64,000 nt of DNA from Cellulosilyticum sp. Lineage in GTDB: Bacteria > Bacillota > Clostridia > Lachnospirales > Cellulosilyticaceae. Both the position numbers and the translations under genes were made by a program. The stretch lies in assembly GCA_015058045.1 (NCBI GenBank), contig SVDC01000002.1, forward strand, positions 1 through 64,000, written 5' to 3'. The notes under the pieces were generated by a model. That model saw only the letters and a list, made by a program, of their open reading frames with translations. It had not been told where the DNA came from and did not search any database. Within the stretch, counting starts at the first letter, position 1, and each line of letters opens with the position of its first letter. Shown here in pieces: positions 32,472 to 41,227 of this stretch.

Positions 32472-34454
32472 TTATGCTCCATATAGTTCTAATAAATCAT
32501 TACCAAGGTTATTTTTAACGCAGTAATCTGCAATATCCTTAATCTTTTCATAAAAATCATGGTTCGCTATTATCATCTGGATATACTTATCATTTCCTGA
32601 CTGTCTTGTTCCAATTAAGTCACCGCTACCACGTAAATTCAAGTCTGCCTCAGCTATTTCAAATCCATTAGTAGTTTTTGTCATAGTAATAAGTCTTTCA
32701 TTTGTTTTATCATCTGATATCAAAATGCAATATGACTTATCTTTGCCTCTTCCAACTCTTCCTCTTAACTGATGGAGTGATGCCAGTCCAAATCTTTCAG
32801 CCTGCTCTATAACCATAACTGTAGCATTTGGAACATTAACACCTACCTCAATAACTGTAGTAGAAATAAGAATCTGAATTTCATTGTTAGAAAACGCTTC
32901 TATTGTTGCAGCAACATCTTCCTTTTTCATTTTTCCATGTACCGCACCTATCTTTATTCCAAGAGGTTTAAAGTATGCTTCATACTCTTTTAGTACATCT
33001 TCTACATTCTTTAATCCAGAACCTTCTTCCTCGTCTCCAGAAACTGTTGACTCAATCGCAGGGCAAACGACATATGCCTGATGACCTGCACTAATTTGCT
33101 TGTAAAGGAATGGGAATGTATTGGTGTGTCCTATCTGAATGGCTGTCTGCACAGGAACTCTTCCTTCTGGCAGGGTATCTATTACACAAATGTCTTTATC
33201 CTCACCAAAGTAAACCCCTGCTAATGAACGTGGAATTGGAGTTGCTGACATTGCAATAACATGTACTCCATTTTCTGCTTTTTCTTTTAACGCCTCTTTT
33301 TGCTTAACACCAAACTTATGCTCTTCATCAGTAATAATGATTCCAAGGTTATTAAACTCAACATCTTTATTGAATACCGAATGGGTTCCAATGATGTACT
33401 TAACTTCACCATTTCTAATCTGCTTTAATATTGCTTTTCTTTCGGATGCCTTTAGATCTGAATGTAAAAAGGCTGTTGGCTCACCAGTTTTAGAAATAAA
33501 TTCCTCGTAATGCTGACTAGCAAGTATCTTAGTTGGAGCAATAAGACATGCCTGGTATCCGTTCTCTACTGCATTAACCATCATAGTGAAAGCTACTACG
33601 GTTTTACCGCATCCTACATCTCCCTGCACAAGCATATTATTTCTAATTCCGTGCTTTGCGTTAACAAATGCCTTATTTAATACATTCTTCTGGCCCTGGG
33701 TAAGTGGAAATGGAAGATTATTTACAAATTCAATGGACTTCTTTTGGTTAACAAACTTAAATCCTTCTTGTCTTGCTGCAGAGTTCTTCTTTTGCATGAT
33801 AGAAAAATATAAAAGATCATCTGCTAATAATCTCTTTTTCCCATTTATAATATCCTCTTCTGACTTTGGGTAATGTAGTTTATATAAAGCATCCTGATAT
33901 CCAATGCAATTAAGCTTGTTATATATTTCATCCTCAAGTGGCTCATCAACTTCTTTTAAATAATCATAAAGCATTGTCTTTATATTCTGCTCTGATACGC
34001 CCTTAATATTAGGATAAACTGTCATGTACTTAGGAATAAAATCACCGCTAAGCTCTACGTGATCAGGAGCTGTCATTTGATAACCAAACTTGTCGCTATG
34101 CTCAAGTTTCCCGCACACTACGACATTTTGACCTTCAAACACTTTATAAAATCTTGATACAAATGTATTACCGAACCATACTGCTTTAAATTCTGTGCCT
34201 GACTCTTCATCCATAAGATAAATAGTGTATCGCCCAGGCTTTTTCGAAAAGTCTAGTTCTGAACGCATAAAGTGGGCTTGTATTGCATTCTCCTTGCCTA
34301 CAATAGCGTCTTTAAGTGTCACTACCTTAGAATAATTCTTATATCTTCTAGGAACGAATCTTACTAAATCATCAGTTGTTATAATTCCTTTTTTTGCAAG
34401 TGTATTTGTAGTTCTTTTATTTAATTTTGCCTGTTCTGATAATATCTTAAGCAT
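32472..34454 (-). CDS. recG: ATP-dependent DNA helicase RecG
   Basis: 660 residues, RecG length. The N-terminal wedge/OB domain (~60-160) precedes SF2 motifs: I LVQGDVGCGKTVVAF (~residue 270), II IIITDEEHKFG (DEEH in place of the usual DEQH), III VIAMSATPIPRSLAG, and the C-terminal TVIEVGVNVPNATVMVIEQAERFGLASLHQLRGRVGRG. The late RecG tail motif follows (LRGSGDLIGTRQSG). It regresses forks and processes recombination intermediates. The start overlaps the rnhA stop by one base. Confidence 0.93.
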   Translation of the reverse strand: MLKILSEQAKLNKRTTNTLAKKGIITTDDLVRFVPRRYKNYSKVVTLKDAIVGKENAIQAHFMRSELDFSKKPGRYTIYLMDEESGTEFKAVWFGNTFVSRFYKVFEGQNVVVCGKLEHSDKFGYQMTAPDHVELSGDFIPKYMTVYPNIKGVSEQNIKTMLYDYLKEVDEPLEDEIYNKLNCIGYQDALYKLHYPKSEEDIINGKKRLLADDLLYFSIMQKKNSAARQEGFKFVNQKKSIEFVNNLPFPLTQGQKNVLNKAFVNAKHGIRNNMLVQGDVGCGKTVVAFTMMVNAVENGYQACLIAPTKILASQHYEEFISKTGEPTAFLHSDLKASERKAILKQIRNGEVKYIIGTHSVFNKDVEFNNLGIIITDEEHKFGVKQKEALKEKAENGVHVIAMSATPIPRSLAGVYFGEDKDICVIDTLPEGRVPVQTAIQIGHTNTFPFLYKQISAGHQAYVVCPAIESTVSGDEEEGSGLKNVEDVLKEYEAYFKPLGIKIGAVHGKMKKEDVAATIEAFSNNEIQILISTTVIEVGVNVPNATVMVIEQAERFGLASLHQLRGRVGRGKDKSYCILISDDKTNERLITMTKTTNGFEIAEADLNLRGSGDLIGTRQSGNDKYIQMIIANHDFYEKIKDIADYCVKNNLGNDLLELYGA

Positions 34455-35215
34455 TAAACTCCCACCGCTTTCTTTGCTAATCTATCTGCTTGCTCATTGA
34501 AACATTCACCTGAATGTGCTTTTACTTTCTTAAATCTAATTTTGAGGCCACATCCCTGCATAAATGCTTTGTATTTCTGGGTAAACTCATTATTTGCTTT
34601 CCATGCACCAGTCACCCACTTTTCAATACCCTCGTAGTCATAGCATATAATTAGTGAATTGCATCCAAAGGATTTAGCCTTTTGAACTGATGTCATAGCT
34701 CCGAGTAATTCACCCGCTACGTTTCTGATCTTTGCTACTTCTGAATTGTTATTTGCGCCATAGTATTCATAGGTATCTAATCCAACCATCATTACAAGAC
34801 CGTAACCATATGTATTCGTGTTTTGATTGAATGAACCATCTACATATGCAGTTGCAGGCAGCGCAGTTTTAATATCATTTTCATTATTGACTACTGGCTC
34901 TTCTTTTTCTTCAACATGCTCTTCAATAGGTTCTTCATCAAATTCAAGAGGAAGCTCGTTACTATTTGCCATAACATCTGCAAGTTCTGCTTCTACCTTT
35001 TCTTTTTCCTCTTTATTAAGCTGAGAGAAATAAAGATACCCTGCTTCGCATGTTGAATTTTTGCACCCAATACATAAAACACTATTATTTCTAAGTAATT
35101 CGTTTATGTAGGCACAACTATCTTCTGTATTGCGAGTGCAAGAACATGGATTGTCTTTATCCTTGCGACATCTATTTAATTTAAAATATCTACAATCAAA
35201 GCTTCTACAAGCCAT
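34454..35215 (-). CDS. rnhA: RNase HI with an N-terminal cysteine-rich domain
   Basis: 253 residues from ATG 35215 (GAGGTTATT upstream). The N-terminal ~65 residues carry nine or more cysteines (CRSFDCRYFKLNRCRKD...C-x-C...C...CIGCKNSTC) and could bind metal. An acidic E/V-rich linker follows, then an RNase HI fold: TAYVDGSFN (Asp), VAGELLGAM (Glu), LIICYDYEGIEKW (Asp), QADRLAKKA (Asp), all catalytic residues present. It removes RNA from RNA-DNA hybrids, useful in plasmid replication. Confidence 0.88.
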   Translation of the reverse strand: MACRSFDCRYFKLNRCRKDKDNPCSCTRNTEDSCAYINELLRNNSVLCIGCKNSTCEAGYLYFSQLNKEEKEKVEAELADVMANSNELPLEFDEEPIEEHVEEKEEPVVNNENDIKTALPATAYVDGSFNQNTNTYGYGLVMMVGLDTYEYYGANNNSEVAKIRNVAGELLGAMTSVQKAKSFGCNSLIICYDYEGIEKWVTGAWKANNEFTQKYKAFMQGCGLKIRFKKVKAHSGECFNEQADRLAKKAVGV

Positions 35216-35248
35216 AATAACCTCTTTCGTGTACCACTTATTTATTGT

Positions 35249-35277
35249 ATTATAGCATAGTATCACTTTTTAGTAAA
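35249..35277 (-). promoter_or_regulatory. AAAAGTGAT-class promoter of the rnhA-recG operon
   Basis: Minus strand TTTACT, spacer AAAAAGTGATACTATGC (17), TATAAT; identical in the spacer to the dut promoter. Confidence 0.75.
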
Positions 35278-35363
35278 TGATTTTGTGGCCACAAATAGCT
35301 CTTTCCTTGGGATACGTTCTTTATAGATTTGACATTTTAGAATCGTGATCTTATTATAAAGAT

Positions 35364-35458
35364 ACAAAAAGAGCTACCGATAGACAGTGGCCCTGGTTAA
35401 TAAGTAACTAAAAGATATAGTCGCCTATCTGGTCAGGACGGGGTGGCTATTTTCTTTT
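35364..35458 (+). ncRNA. Orphan par RNA II-like small RNA, copy 4
   Basis: Promoter TTGACA (35329-35334), 17 bases, TATTAT (35352-35357). 5' end GAGCTACCGATAGACAGTGG. The terminator AGTCGCCTATCT ... GGTGGCTATTTTC resembles that of copy 1. It faces the terminator of the lipoprotein gene at 35519; no toxin frame lies opposite. Confidence 0.65.
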
Positions 35459-35477
35459 GCAAATTATGTCTTAGCAT

Positions 35478-35517
35478 AACAATAGCGCATCGCCTTGATT
35501 GGTAATGCGCTATTGTT
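35478..35517 (-). terminator. Terminator hairpin of the 494-residue lipoprotein gene
   Basis: Perfect 13-base arms AACAATAGCGCAT / ATGCGCTATTGTT. The trailing U content is modest on either strand. Confidence 0.6.
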
Positions 35518-35518
35518 G

Positions 35519-37003
35519 TTATTTTCTATTTTCTTTAAGCTGCTCTCTTGAAGACTTAGCTCTGTATCCTGTATCTACAATATAGTTTGCTGTAAGTGAG
35601 TTTTCAGTTCCAAGCGTTTTCTCTGCTACTCTTGATCCAAACTTAAGAAGATATTCTCTTGTACCGATTGGAACTTCGTAATAAGCATATATCTTAGAAT
35701 AAATACCATCTGTTACTTTAATGTTATCATACATATCGTAACATTTAGATGGGTATGCAACTCCTAGATAATTGAGGTTTTCACCATCAGCTCCAAGGAA
35801 TTTACAATCAATATAATTTACTCTAGGATCAGCGGTAGAACTATATTCCACTACTACGAACTCTGTACCAACAGAAGGTGATGTTTTTCTGCCATTATAA
35901 GTAAGAATCAATCTTTCAGCTTCTGTACCAGTATGTATAGCGTCTACCCTTACAGCAGCACTAATCATATCATCTTTTTCAAAGATATAAAACTTACCTG
36001 CTTCGCCTGTATTAAGTGGCTTATATGTAGAAGAATTTTTAGCATCATCATAAGTAAAGGTTGTGTATGATGCAGTCTGCTGTTCTACAGGCTTTTCTTC
36101 TGTAGACTCTTCTTTTGTTTCTTCTTCTGTAGGTTCTTCGTCCTCGGACTCCACTACAATTTCCTCGCTCTCTTTATCGTTATCAGATTCTTCCTCTGTA
36201 CTTTCGACAACAATCTCTTCTGTAGTATCTTCGTCTGTTTCGGTCTGCTCTGTCTGTTCTTCAACAACCTCCTCTGTAGGTTCTACTACTTCCTCGGTAA
36301 CATCTTCTACAGGCTTTTCTTCAACAACTTCTTCGCTTGGCAGGGTTTCCTCTGTAGACACTTCTGCTGTTTCAGTATCTTCTTCTACTTCTTCAACTGC
36401 ACCCTCGCCTACTATTCTAAATGTTTTTGCAATATGCTCACAGATTTCATTCTGTGTTTTTGTAAGCGAACCGCTGTCAGTCATAGCTCCAACAAACATA
36501 GAATACTCCATATCTCCAGACTTTACATTTGAAATATATCCTTTGAATGTAGCATACTGTGTTGGAGTTACTGAATAATCAGCCTTTGCACTAGCGATTA
36601 GCTTATATACACCATCTTTAGTGCCAGATTCGTAATCTAGTTTCTTTTCTTCAGATGAAAGCCAAACATTATTGATATCGTGTGCTGCCAAATTTTCTAC
36701 AGTTTCATTTTCCTCGAAGTCAAAATTTGTCCTTCCTACTGCAATTAGTATATTGTTCATATCAAATAATAAATATGAATCATCTGACTTCTTTACATAA
36801 AGACCATCATAAACATCATCTTCTTTGATTGTAAAGATAGCTGTTGCTGACTGGTTCCATGAACTTGATACCTCAAATGTTGTACCAGTTACATTTGTAA
36901 CCTTTGTATATCCACTCTTTTCGCCTTCATATAAGCTAGAGCCACAAGCTACAAATGTAAACATTATTAAAATTGTAGTTAATGCAAGTATTACTCTTTT
37001 CAA
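35519..37003 (-). CDS. Lipoprotein with long Glu/Val/Thr-rich spacer
   Basis: 494 residues from a TTG start at 37003 (AAGGA upstream). Signal KRVILALTTILIMFTFVAC with the lipobox cysteine at about residue 20. Residues ~20-200 form one globular domain, ~200-320 are EEVVEE/TEE-type low complexity (a stalk), and ~320-494 form a second beta-rich domain (IFEKDDMISAAVRVD ... YYEVPIGTREYLLKFG). No catalytic motif. The long charged stalk suggests display beyond the wall. It lies 3 bases downstream of the 313-residue gene. Confidence 0.7.
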   Translation of the reverse strand: MKRVILALTTILIMFTFVACGSSLYEGEKSGYTKVTNVTGTTFEVSSSWNQSATAIFTIKEDDVYDGLYVKKSDDSYLLFDMNNILIAVGRTNFDFEENETVENLAAHDINNVWLSSEEKKLDYESGTKDGVYKLIASAKADYSVTPTQYATFKGYISNVKSGDMEYSMFVGAMTDSGSLTKTQNEICEHIAKTFRIVGEGAVEEVEEDTETAEVSTEETLPSEEVVEEKPVEDVTEEVVEPTEEVVEEQTEQTETDEDTTEEIVVESTEEESDNDKESEEIVVESEDEEPTEEETKEESTEEKPVEQQTASYTTFTYDDAKNSSTYKPLNTGEAGKFYIFEKDDMISAAVRVDAIHTGTEAERLILTYNGRKTSPSVGTEFVVVEYSSTADPRVNYIDCKFLGADGENLNYLGVAYPSKCYDMYDNIKVTDGIYSKIYAYYEVPIGTREYLLKFGSRVAEKTLGTENSLTANYIVDTGYRAKSSREQLKENRK

Positions 37004-37006
37004 ATC

Positions 37007-37948
37007 TTAATTCCTTTCTTTCATACCTGGGATATTCACCAGTATCTCTATATCAGACCTTGCTAATGATAAATATCCATGGTCTTTATCAAAAACCTCA
37101 AGCACATTCGTTTCTGATGGTTTTACAACCTTGTATTCCCTGCTAGAATATAAAGTCTTTACGATAGCACCTTCGGGTATCTTCTCATATTTTCTAACAC
37201 TAAAATCTGCATCTGCATTTGCATCATTATTACTATCAAGAAACGTTGTGATATCTAATTGCTCATATTGATGCGCTTCGACTTGATCTAATAACTTTTG
37301 TACATCAGGGTTTGTATTAGGAGTAAACCCACTTTTTGCAGCCATAAGTTCTGCTTTTGTTCTGCGATGTCTTTTAGGCTTTTCAAAAATATCAATAGTC
37401 CTATTAGGATAAGTTTCTTTTAGCTTTAATTCATCTTTTATTTGTGATAGCTCATTTTCATCAATATGTCCTGTTGTGGCTTTAAGCGTTGTTGTCATTC
37501 CAGTGCCTTGTTCACCAGTTATTGAGTTATTCTGTTTTGTACCTCGTCTTGCTCTTTCTTTTTCTTCTACGCATTTTGTTTCTGCGTCATAAAGTAAGGT
37601 AATGATTTTTGTCTTAAGCTCTAACTTTATAAAACCATCATCAAAAGATGCCTGTTTTATTTTTGCACCTGTGTAGAAATCATCATAATATTTTCTAACA
37701 GCAGTGTATGCTTCTTGTTTTAACAGGAACTCTTCTTTACTGCCCGCCCCAGGGCGCATTCTGAAGTCCTCAATAACATGTCCTTCATTATCGCATTTAA
37801 GAAATATGTTTCTAGTTTTGGTTTGCAGTTTAATCATTGGATCTGAATAATCAAGATTATCTGCTAACACTTCAAACTCCTCTGGAAATGTGTCCATGTA
37901 ATTAACTATTCTGTTTCTCTTAGCTCTGCTACCAATTTCCTTTAGCAT
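37007..37948 (-). CDS. Hypothetical cytoplasmic protein, 313 residues
   Basis: No signal or membrane segment. The N-terminal half has alternating beta/alpha character (IKLQTKTRNIFLKCDNEGH; IKLELKTKIITLLYDAETK). A basic patch (KPKRHRRTKAELMAAKSG) is near residue 205, and a small C-terminal beta domain reads PEGAIVKTLYSSREYKVVKP. The basic patch could bind nucleic acid. Shared-class promoter at 38013-38041. Function unknown. Confidence 0.55.
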   Translation of the reverse strand: MLKEIGSRAKRNRIVNYMDTFPEEFEVLADNLDYSDPMIKLQTKTRNIFLKCDNEGHVIEDFRMRPGAGSKEEFLLKQEAYTAVRKYYDDFYTGAKIKQASFDDGFIKLELKTKIITLLYDAETKCVEEKERARRGTKQNNSITGEQGTGMTTTLKATTGHIDENELSQIKDELKLKETYPNRTIDIFEKPKRHRRTKAELMAAKSGFTPNTNPDVQKLLDQVEAHQYEQLDITTFLDSNNDANADADFSVRKYEKIPEGAIVKTLYSSREYKVVKPSETNVLEVFDKDHGYLSLARSDIEILVNIPGMKERN

Positions 37949-38012
37949 AATCTACTCCTAGAATGTGCAAAAACGTGTACCGTTACATAGTAAAATATTT
38001 ATTATTAACTAT

Positions 38013-38041
38013 ATTATAGCATAACATCACTTTTGTGTAAA
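38013..38041 (-). promoter_or_regulatory. AAAAGTGAT-class promoter
   Basis: Minus strand TTTACA, spacer CAAAAGTGATGTTATGC (17), TATAAT; drives the 313-residue protein and probably the lipoprotein after it. Confidence 0.75.
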
Positions 38042-38047
38042 TATTAA

Positions 38048-38076
38048 AAGCTAACTGTCTAATTATCAGTTAGCTT
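38048..38076 (-). terminator. Terminator of the Tad pilus operon
   Basis: Arms AAGCTAACTG / CAGTTAGCTT with TTTAAT after it on the minus strand; it overlaps the last codons of the HD-GYP gene. Confidence 0.7.
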
Positions 38077-38700
38077 CGTTTTTTCTTCTTCTCTTACGAT
38101 CTTTGATAACACTTCAACCACCATAGGATTTATTTTGTTCTTATCAGCATCCTTCCAGAGGAGCTTTAAACTTTCATGTACAGGAAATGCTACCTTGTAT
38201 ACTCTTTTATGAGTCATTGCATCGTACATATCGCATACAGTAACTATTTGAGTTCCAAATGTAATATCTGTAATACCGTAGAAGTAACCTGAACCATCTA
38301 GCTTTTCGTGATGATCTCTTACTATTCGATTAACCTCCTCGGAAAAATCACTCATTATATAAAATAATCCATTTATCGGATGTAGACGTATATTATCAAA
38401 CTCCTCATCTGTTAAGCTATCAGGCTTATTTAATATTTCATCTCGAACAAATATCTTTCCTATATCGTGAAGTAAAGCACCTGTAACAACTTCCTCTAAG
38501 TTTTTAACCTTAAGCTTTTTAGCAACCTTCTCTGTCAGTCTTGCTACTGCTACAGAGTGCTCATAAGTGTCTGGACTCGATTCTAAAAGTGAGGCCATGT
38601 ACCTATTAATTTTTTCGTCTGAAAGTAATTTGTCTACTAGAGGAATATTATCATTTATAAAACTATTATATTCCTCTTCTATTCGCACTGCCTCAATCAT
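38059..38700 (-). CDS. HD-GYP-type phosphohydrolase, likely c-di-GMP phosphodiesterase
   Basis: 213 residues, a single HD-GYP domain: YEHSVAVARL, the metal pair in GALLHDIGKIFV (~residue 92), LHP, DHHEKLDGSGYFYGI (~residue 145; GYF instead of GYP) and VCDMYDAMTHKRVYK. Predicted to hydrolyse c-di-GMP. It is the last gene of the Tad pilus operon (3 bases after the preceding gene), so it probably adjusts pilus behaviour; the GGDEF cyclase at 21 kb is the likely source of the signal. Confidence 0.88.
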   Translation of the reverse strand: MIEAVRIEEEYNSFINDNIPLVDKLLSDEKINRYMASLLESSPDTYEHSVAVARLTEKVAKKLKVKNLEEVVTGALLHDIGKIFVRDEILNKPDSLTDEEFDNIRLHPINGLFYIMSDFSEEVNRIVRDHHEKLDGSGYFYGITDITFGTQIVTVCDMYDAMTHKRVYKVAFPVHESLKLLWKDADKNKINPMVVEVLSKIVREEEKTKLTDN

Positions 38701-38703
38701 TTT

Positions 38704-39672
38704 TTACCTTACACAATCTGGACATGGAATTGCTCCATGTTTTGCTGCATCATACATTGTTACTTTTTCAACATCATCCATTCTCCCTACATTCGAGCAT
38801 CCCTCTTCGTGGTAATATAATGTACCACTTGAATCCTCTACAATATAATAATCCCTGGCCTTATCAACGATAGAACCAGATAAAGCATACGCATTAACAA
38901 ACCCTGCTGAGATTGATTTCTGATATCCTTGAGTAAATGCTATTACTGAAGGTTCATCCATTAGTCTATTATGAGAATCATCATCTGTCGCAGGCATAGT
39001 GAATGTATAGTCTGCATTCAACACTTGATTTTCATATACATTATGGGTTTTGATATAATAATTTACCTCAGCCTCTGTTAATTGGCTAATCTGATAATTC
39101 TTTTCAGCCACAAAGTTATCATATGAAGCCATAAAGTTGAGTGTTGATGGATTACCCATATCTTCCCAGACTTTATCGTACATTCCACTATATGTTTTAC
39201 CGTTACTTCTTGTTACTTCTACTGAATTATTTAAGAAATAACGAACTGTGAAGCCAGTGTAATTAACCGACCAGGTAGTTTTTGTTGTTACTATGTCATC
39301 GTAAAATTCATCTCCACTAAAATCGATGTCACTTTGAATGTATGACATATAGTAACCATCGTTATCTACAAGCATAATGAATGGCACGTAGTATCTAGCT
39401 AAATCTTGTTTATTGCCATACAAGCGCATTGCCTTAGTATATGTCTTATAGAAAACTCTTATTGCGTCTTCTCTTGTCTCTTCTGTTTCAAAGATTTCGG
39501 TTTCACCGATATTTCCTTCAGCAAGAGCTGCTTGAGCCGACCCAACTAAAGCTGATTCTAATTCTTCAGTTTTTACTGTTTGTGTGTGAAGCAAATAATT
39601 TGAAACAGATACCATTCCAAATAGAATCATTCCAAATATTGCCACAAGCAACGTCCAATGCTGTGCTCTCAA
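38704..39672 (-). CDS. Tad-associated membrane protein with C-terminal metal-site motif
   Basis: 322 residues. One N-terminal helix (HWTLLVAIFGMILFGMVSV) as in TadE/TadG-type pseudopilins, then a large exterior domain. The C-terminus LYYHEEGCSNVGRMDD...AAKHGAIPCPDC places H, C, C and C as in Ada-like/secreted-nuclease zinc motifs. Possibly a minor pilin or tip protein of the Tad pilus. Eleven bases after the previous gene. Confidence 0.6.
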   Translation of the reverse strand: MRAQHWTLLVAIFGMILFGMVSVSNYLLHTQTVKTEELESALVGSAQAALAEGNIGETEIFETEETREDAIRVFYKTYTKAMRLYGNKQDLARYYVPFIMLVDNDGYYMSYIQSDIDFSGDEFYDDIVTTKTTWSVNYTGFTVRYFLNNSVEVTRSNGKTYSGMYDKVWEDMGNPSTLNFMASYDNFVAEKNYQISQLTEAEVNYYIKTHNVYENQVLNADYTFTMPATDDDSHNRLMDEPSVIAFTQGYQKSISAGFVNAYALSGSIVDKARDYYIVEDSSGTLYYHEEGCSNVGRMDDVEKVTMYDAAKHGAIPCPDCVR

Positions 39673-39684
39673 ATACTCTTACCT

Positions 39685-40185
39685 CTAATTATTAGAATTA
39701 CCAATTTCTCTTGTGCACCCACCTACAATTGAGCCTTTAAAATCAGAATGAAATACTCCATTTACCATGTTTACAAACTGATTTGAATTTCTTCTAACGA
39801 TTACTGTAAACTCATCCTTAGTTTTCATTTCATAGGCTTTAATTTCAGATGAAGATGCATCATACATCTTTGAGTAAATATAATTGTCATTATATGTAAT
39901 GTAATCCTTAATAACGCCTGATGCGTCTGGATAACATACATATGAATCATGTGACATTTCTATATAAAATCCTGCCTTACCTAAATCTGCGATAAGCACA
40001 TCTAGGTTGTTTGGATCAATTTTCCCTGTTACTGAACACTGGTCAACAAATTGCGTAACTTCATCTATAGCATAATCTTCTTTTGTCATATTAAGATTAG
40101 TGACAAAATTAATAGTCATAAAGAATAAAGTTAATATAAGTGCGCCATATGCTAACATGTGTCCTAATGGATTTGTGTGTGCCAT
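39685..40185 (-). CDS. TadE-like minor pilin candidate
   Basis: 166 residues. The N-terminus MAHTNPLGHMLAYGALILTL has one hydrophobic helix directly after a short polar leader, the pseudopilin layout. The exterior part is about 130 residues (DVLIADLGKAGFYIEM). It sits in the pilus operon between two similar small proteins. Confidence 0.55.
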   Translation of the reverse strand: MAHTNPLGHMLAYGALILTLFFMTINFVTNLNMTKEDYAIDEVTQFVDQCSVTGKIDPNNLDVLIADLGKAGFYIEMSHDSYVCYPDASGVIKDYITYNDNYIYSKMYDASSSEIKAYEMKTKDEFTVIVRRNSNQFVNMVNGVFHSDFKGSIVGGCTREIGNSNN

Positions 40186-40195
40186 TTACTTGCTC

Positions 40196-40660
40196 CTATT
40201 TAAGCGTATAAGTGATCTTTGCTATACTTCCGTCTGGATTATATACATAGCTTCTAAGGTACGTATAATCCTTAAGTATTTTTTCTTGAAGTGGATAGTT
40301 AGAATAGTTTCTAACATAATCTAAAAATTTTTGGCCAGAATAAGACTGGGCCGAAAGGTTTTCGCCATTAAGAACTATTATGATGTCCTTATCAGCTTCT
40401 TTTATTTCTTCTAATACATTTACTCCAGTAATTTCACCCTCGTAGTAATAATCTCCGTTCTTATTTACTGGGACGTAATCTGTATCATTTAAACTATCGT
40501 TTTGAGTAATAACTGTATTTTGTCTATCATTTCTTGCTATTGTGAATGCTCCATTAATATTAGCTCTTCCTGCCACAAAGATAGTAAACATTGCTCCTAT
40601 TCCCATAAGCATCGCTGCTAACATATGAAGTAAATCAAAAGCTTTTCCTTTATTCGTCAT
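40196..40660 (-). CDS. Pseudopilin-like protein (GKAFDLLH leader)
   Basis: 154 residues. Leader MTNKGKAFDLLHMLAAMLMG: a short basic leader ending in G, then K-A-F-D before a hydrophobic helix. It closely parallels GKSFELVDL in the next gene and fits prepilin peptidase cleavage after the glycine. A small exterior domain follows (YYYEGEITGVNVLEEI). Confidence 0.6.
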   Translation of the reverse strand: MTNKGKAFDLLHMLAAMLMGIGAMFTIFVAGRANINGAFTIARNDRQNTVITQNDSLNDTDYVPVNKNGDYYYEGEITGVNVLEEIKEADKDIIIVLNGENLSAQSYSGQKFLDYVRNYSNYPLQEKILKDYTYLRSYVYNPDGSIAKITYTLK

Positions 40661-40721
40661 AGGTTTTTCCTTAAATTGTCCCCACTAAGCCATTTGGCTT
40701 AGCAGGGATAACTGTTATTAA

Positions 40722-41216
40722 TTACTGCTGTGTAAATACTACGCCAACAATACTTCCATTTGCGTTTCTTACGATATGTACTTCGAAGTCCCCGCCTGGA
40801 TTAACATAGCAGCCATTGGTCTTTTTATTAACTGCATTTACGTTGGCATAGTTGCTGCCAGATGTGGTTGTGATCTTAGATGTAAAATCAACTTCAGCTG
40901 TATCTGTAGTATCTGTAATAGATGATGCATAGTTAAAATATGCATAGCCTGAAGATGAGTTTGTCTTTACAGCAATAGATACATCATCAGATGAATAATC
41001 CTGTAAAAGCGACTTAACTGTAGAGCCCTTAATTGTTTCACCATCATGTGAAGTGTATCTTGATTCATCCATCTGAGTTACAACATCAACACCCTGTTCA
41101 ACTGTATTGTCAACTGAGCCTTTGAATCGGTTGTAGATACCGAATACCACTACTGCAAGTAATACGGTAATTGCACCGATAACTGCAAGGTCAACAAGTT
41201 CAAATGATTTTCCCAT
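40722..41216 (-). CDS. Flp/Tad major pilin candidate
   Basis: 164 residues. Leader MGKSFELVDLAVIGAITVLL: a Gly just before a K-S-F-E then a helix, as in class III (Flp) prepilins but with a ~125-residue exterior domain, longer than usual Flp pilins. First pilin after the ATPase and membrane genes of the operon, so probably the main subunit. Confidence 0.65.
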   Translation of the reverse strand: MGKSFELVDLAVIGAITVLLAVVVFGIYNRFKGSVDNTVEQGVDVVTQMDESRYTSHDGETIKGSTVKSLLQDYSSDDVSIAVKTNSSSGYAYFNYASSITDTTDTAEVDFTSKITTTSGSNYANVNAVNKKTNGCYVNPGGDFEVHIVRNANGSIVGVVFTQQ

Positions 41217-41227
41217 ACTGTTCCTCC

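Noticed and set aside
36063..36578. A 171-residue plus-strand frame rich in serine and valine
   Set aside because: It is the antisense shadow of the Glu/Val/Thr-rich lipoprotein stalk; low complexity on one strand creates an open frame on the other, and there is no ribosome site.
38059..38700. The HD-GYP gene considered a ppGpp hydrolase
   Set aside because: The DHHEKLDGSGY and DAMTHKRVYK motifs are specific to HD-GYP; RelA/SpoT motifs are absent.
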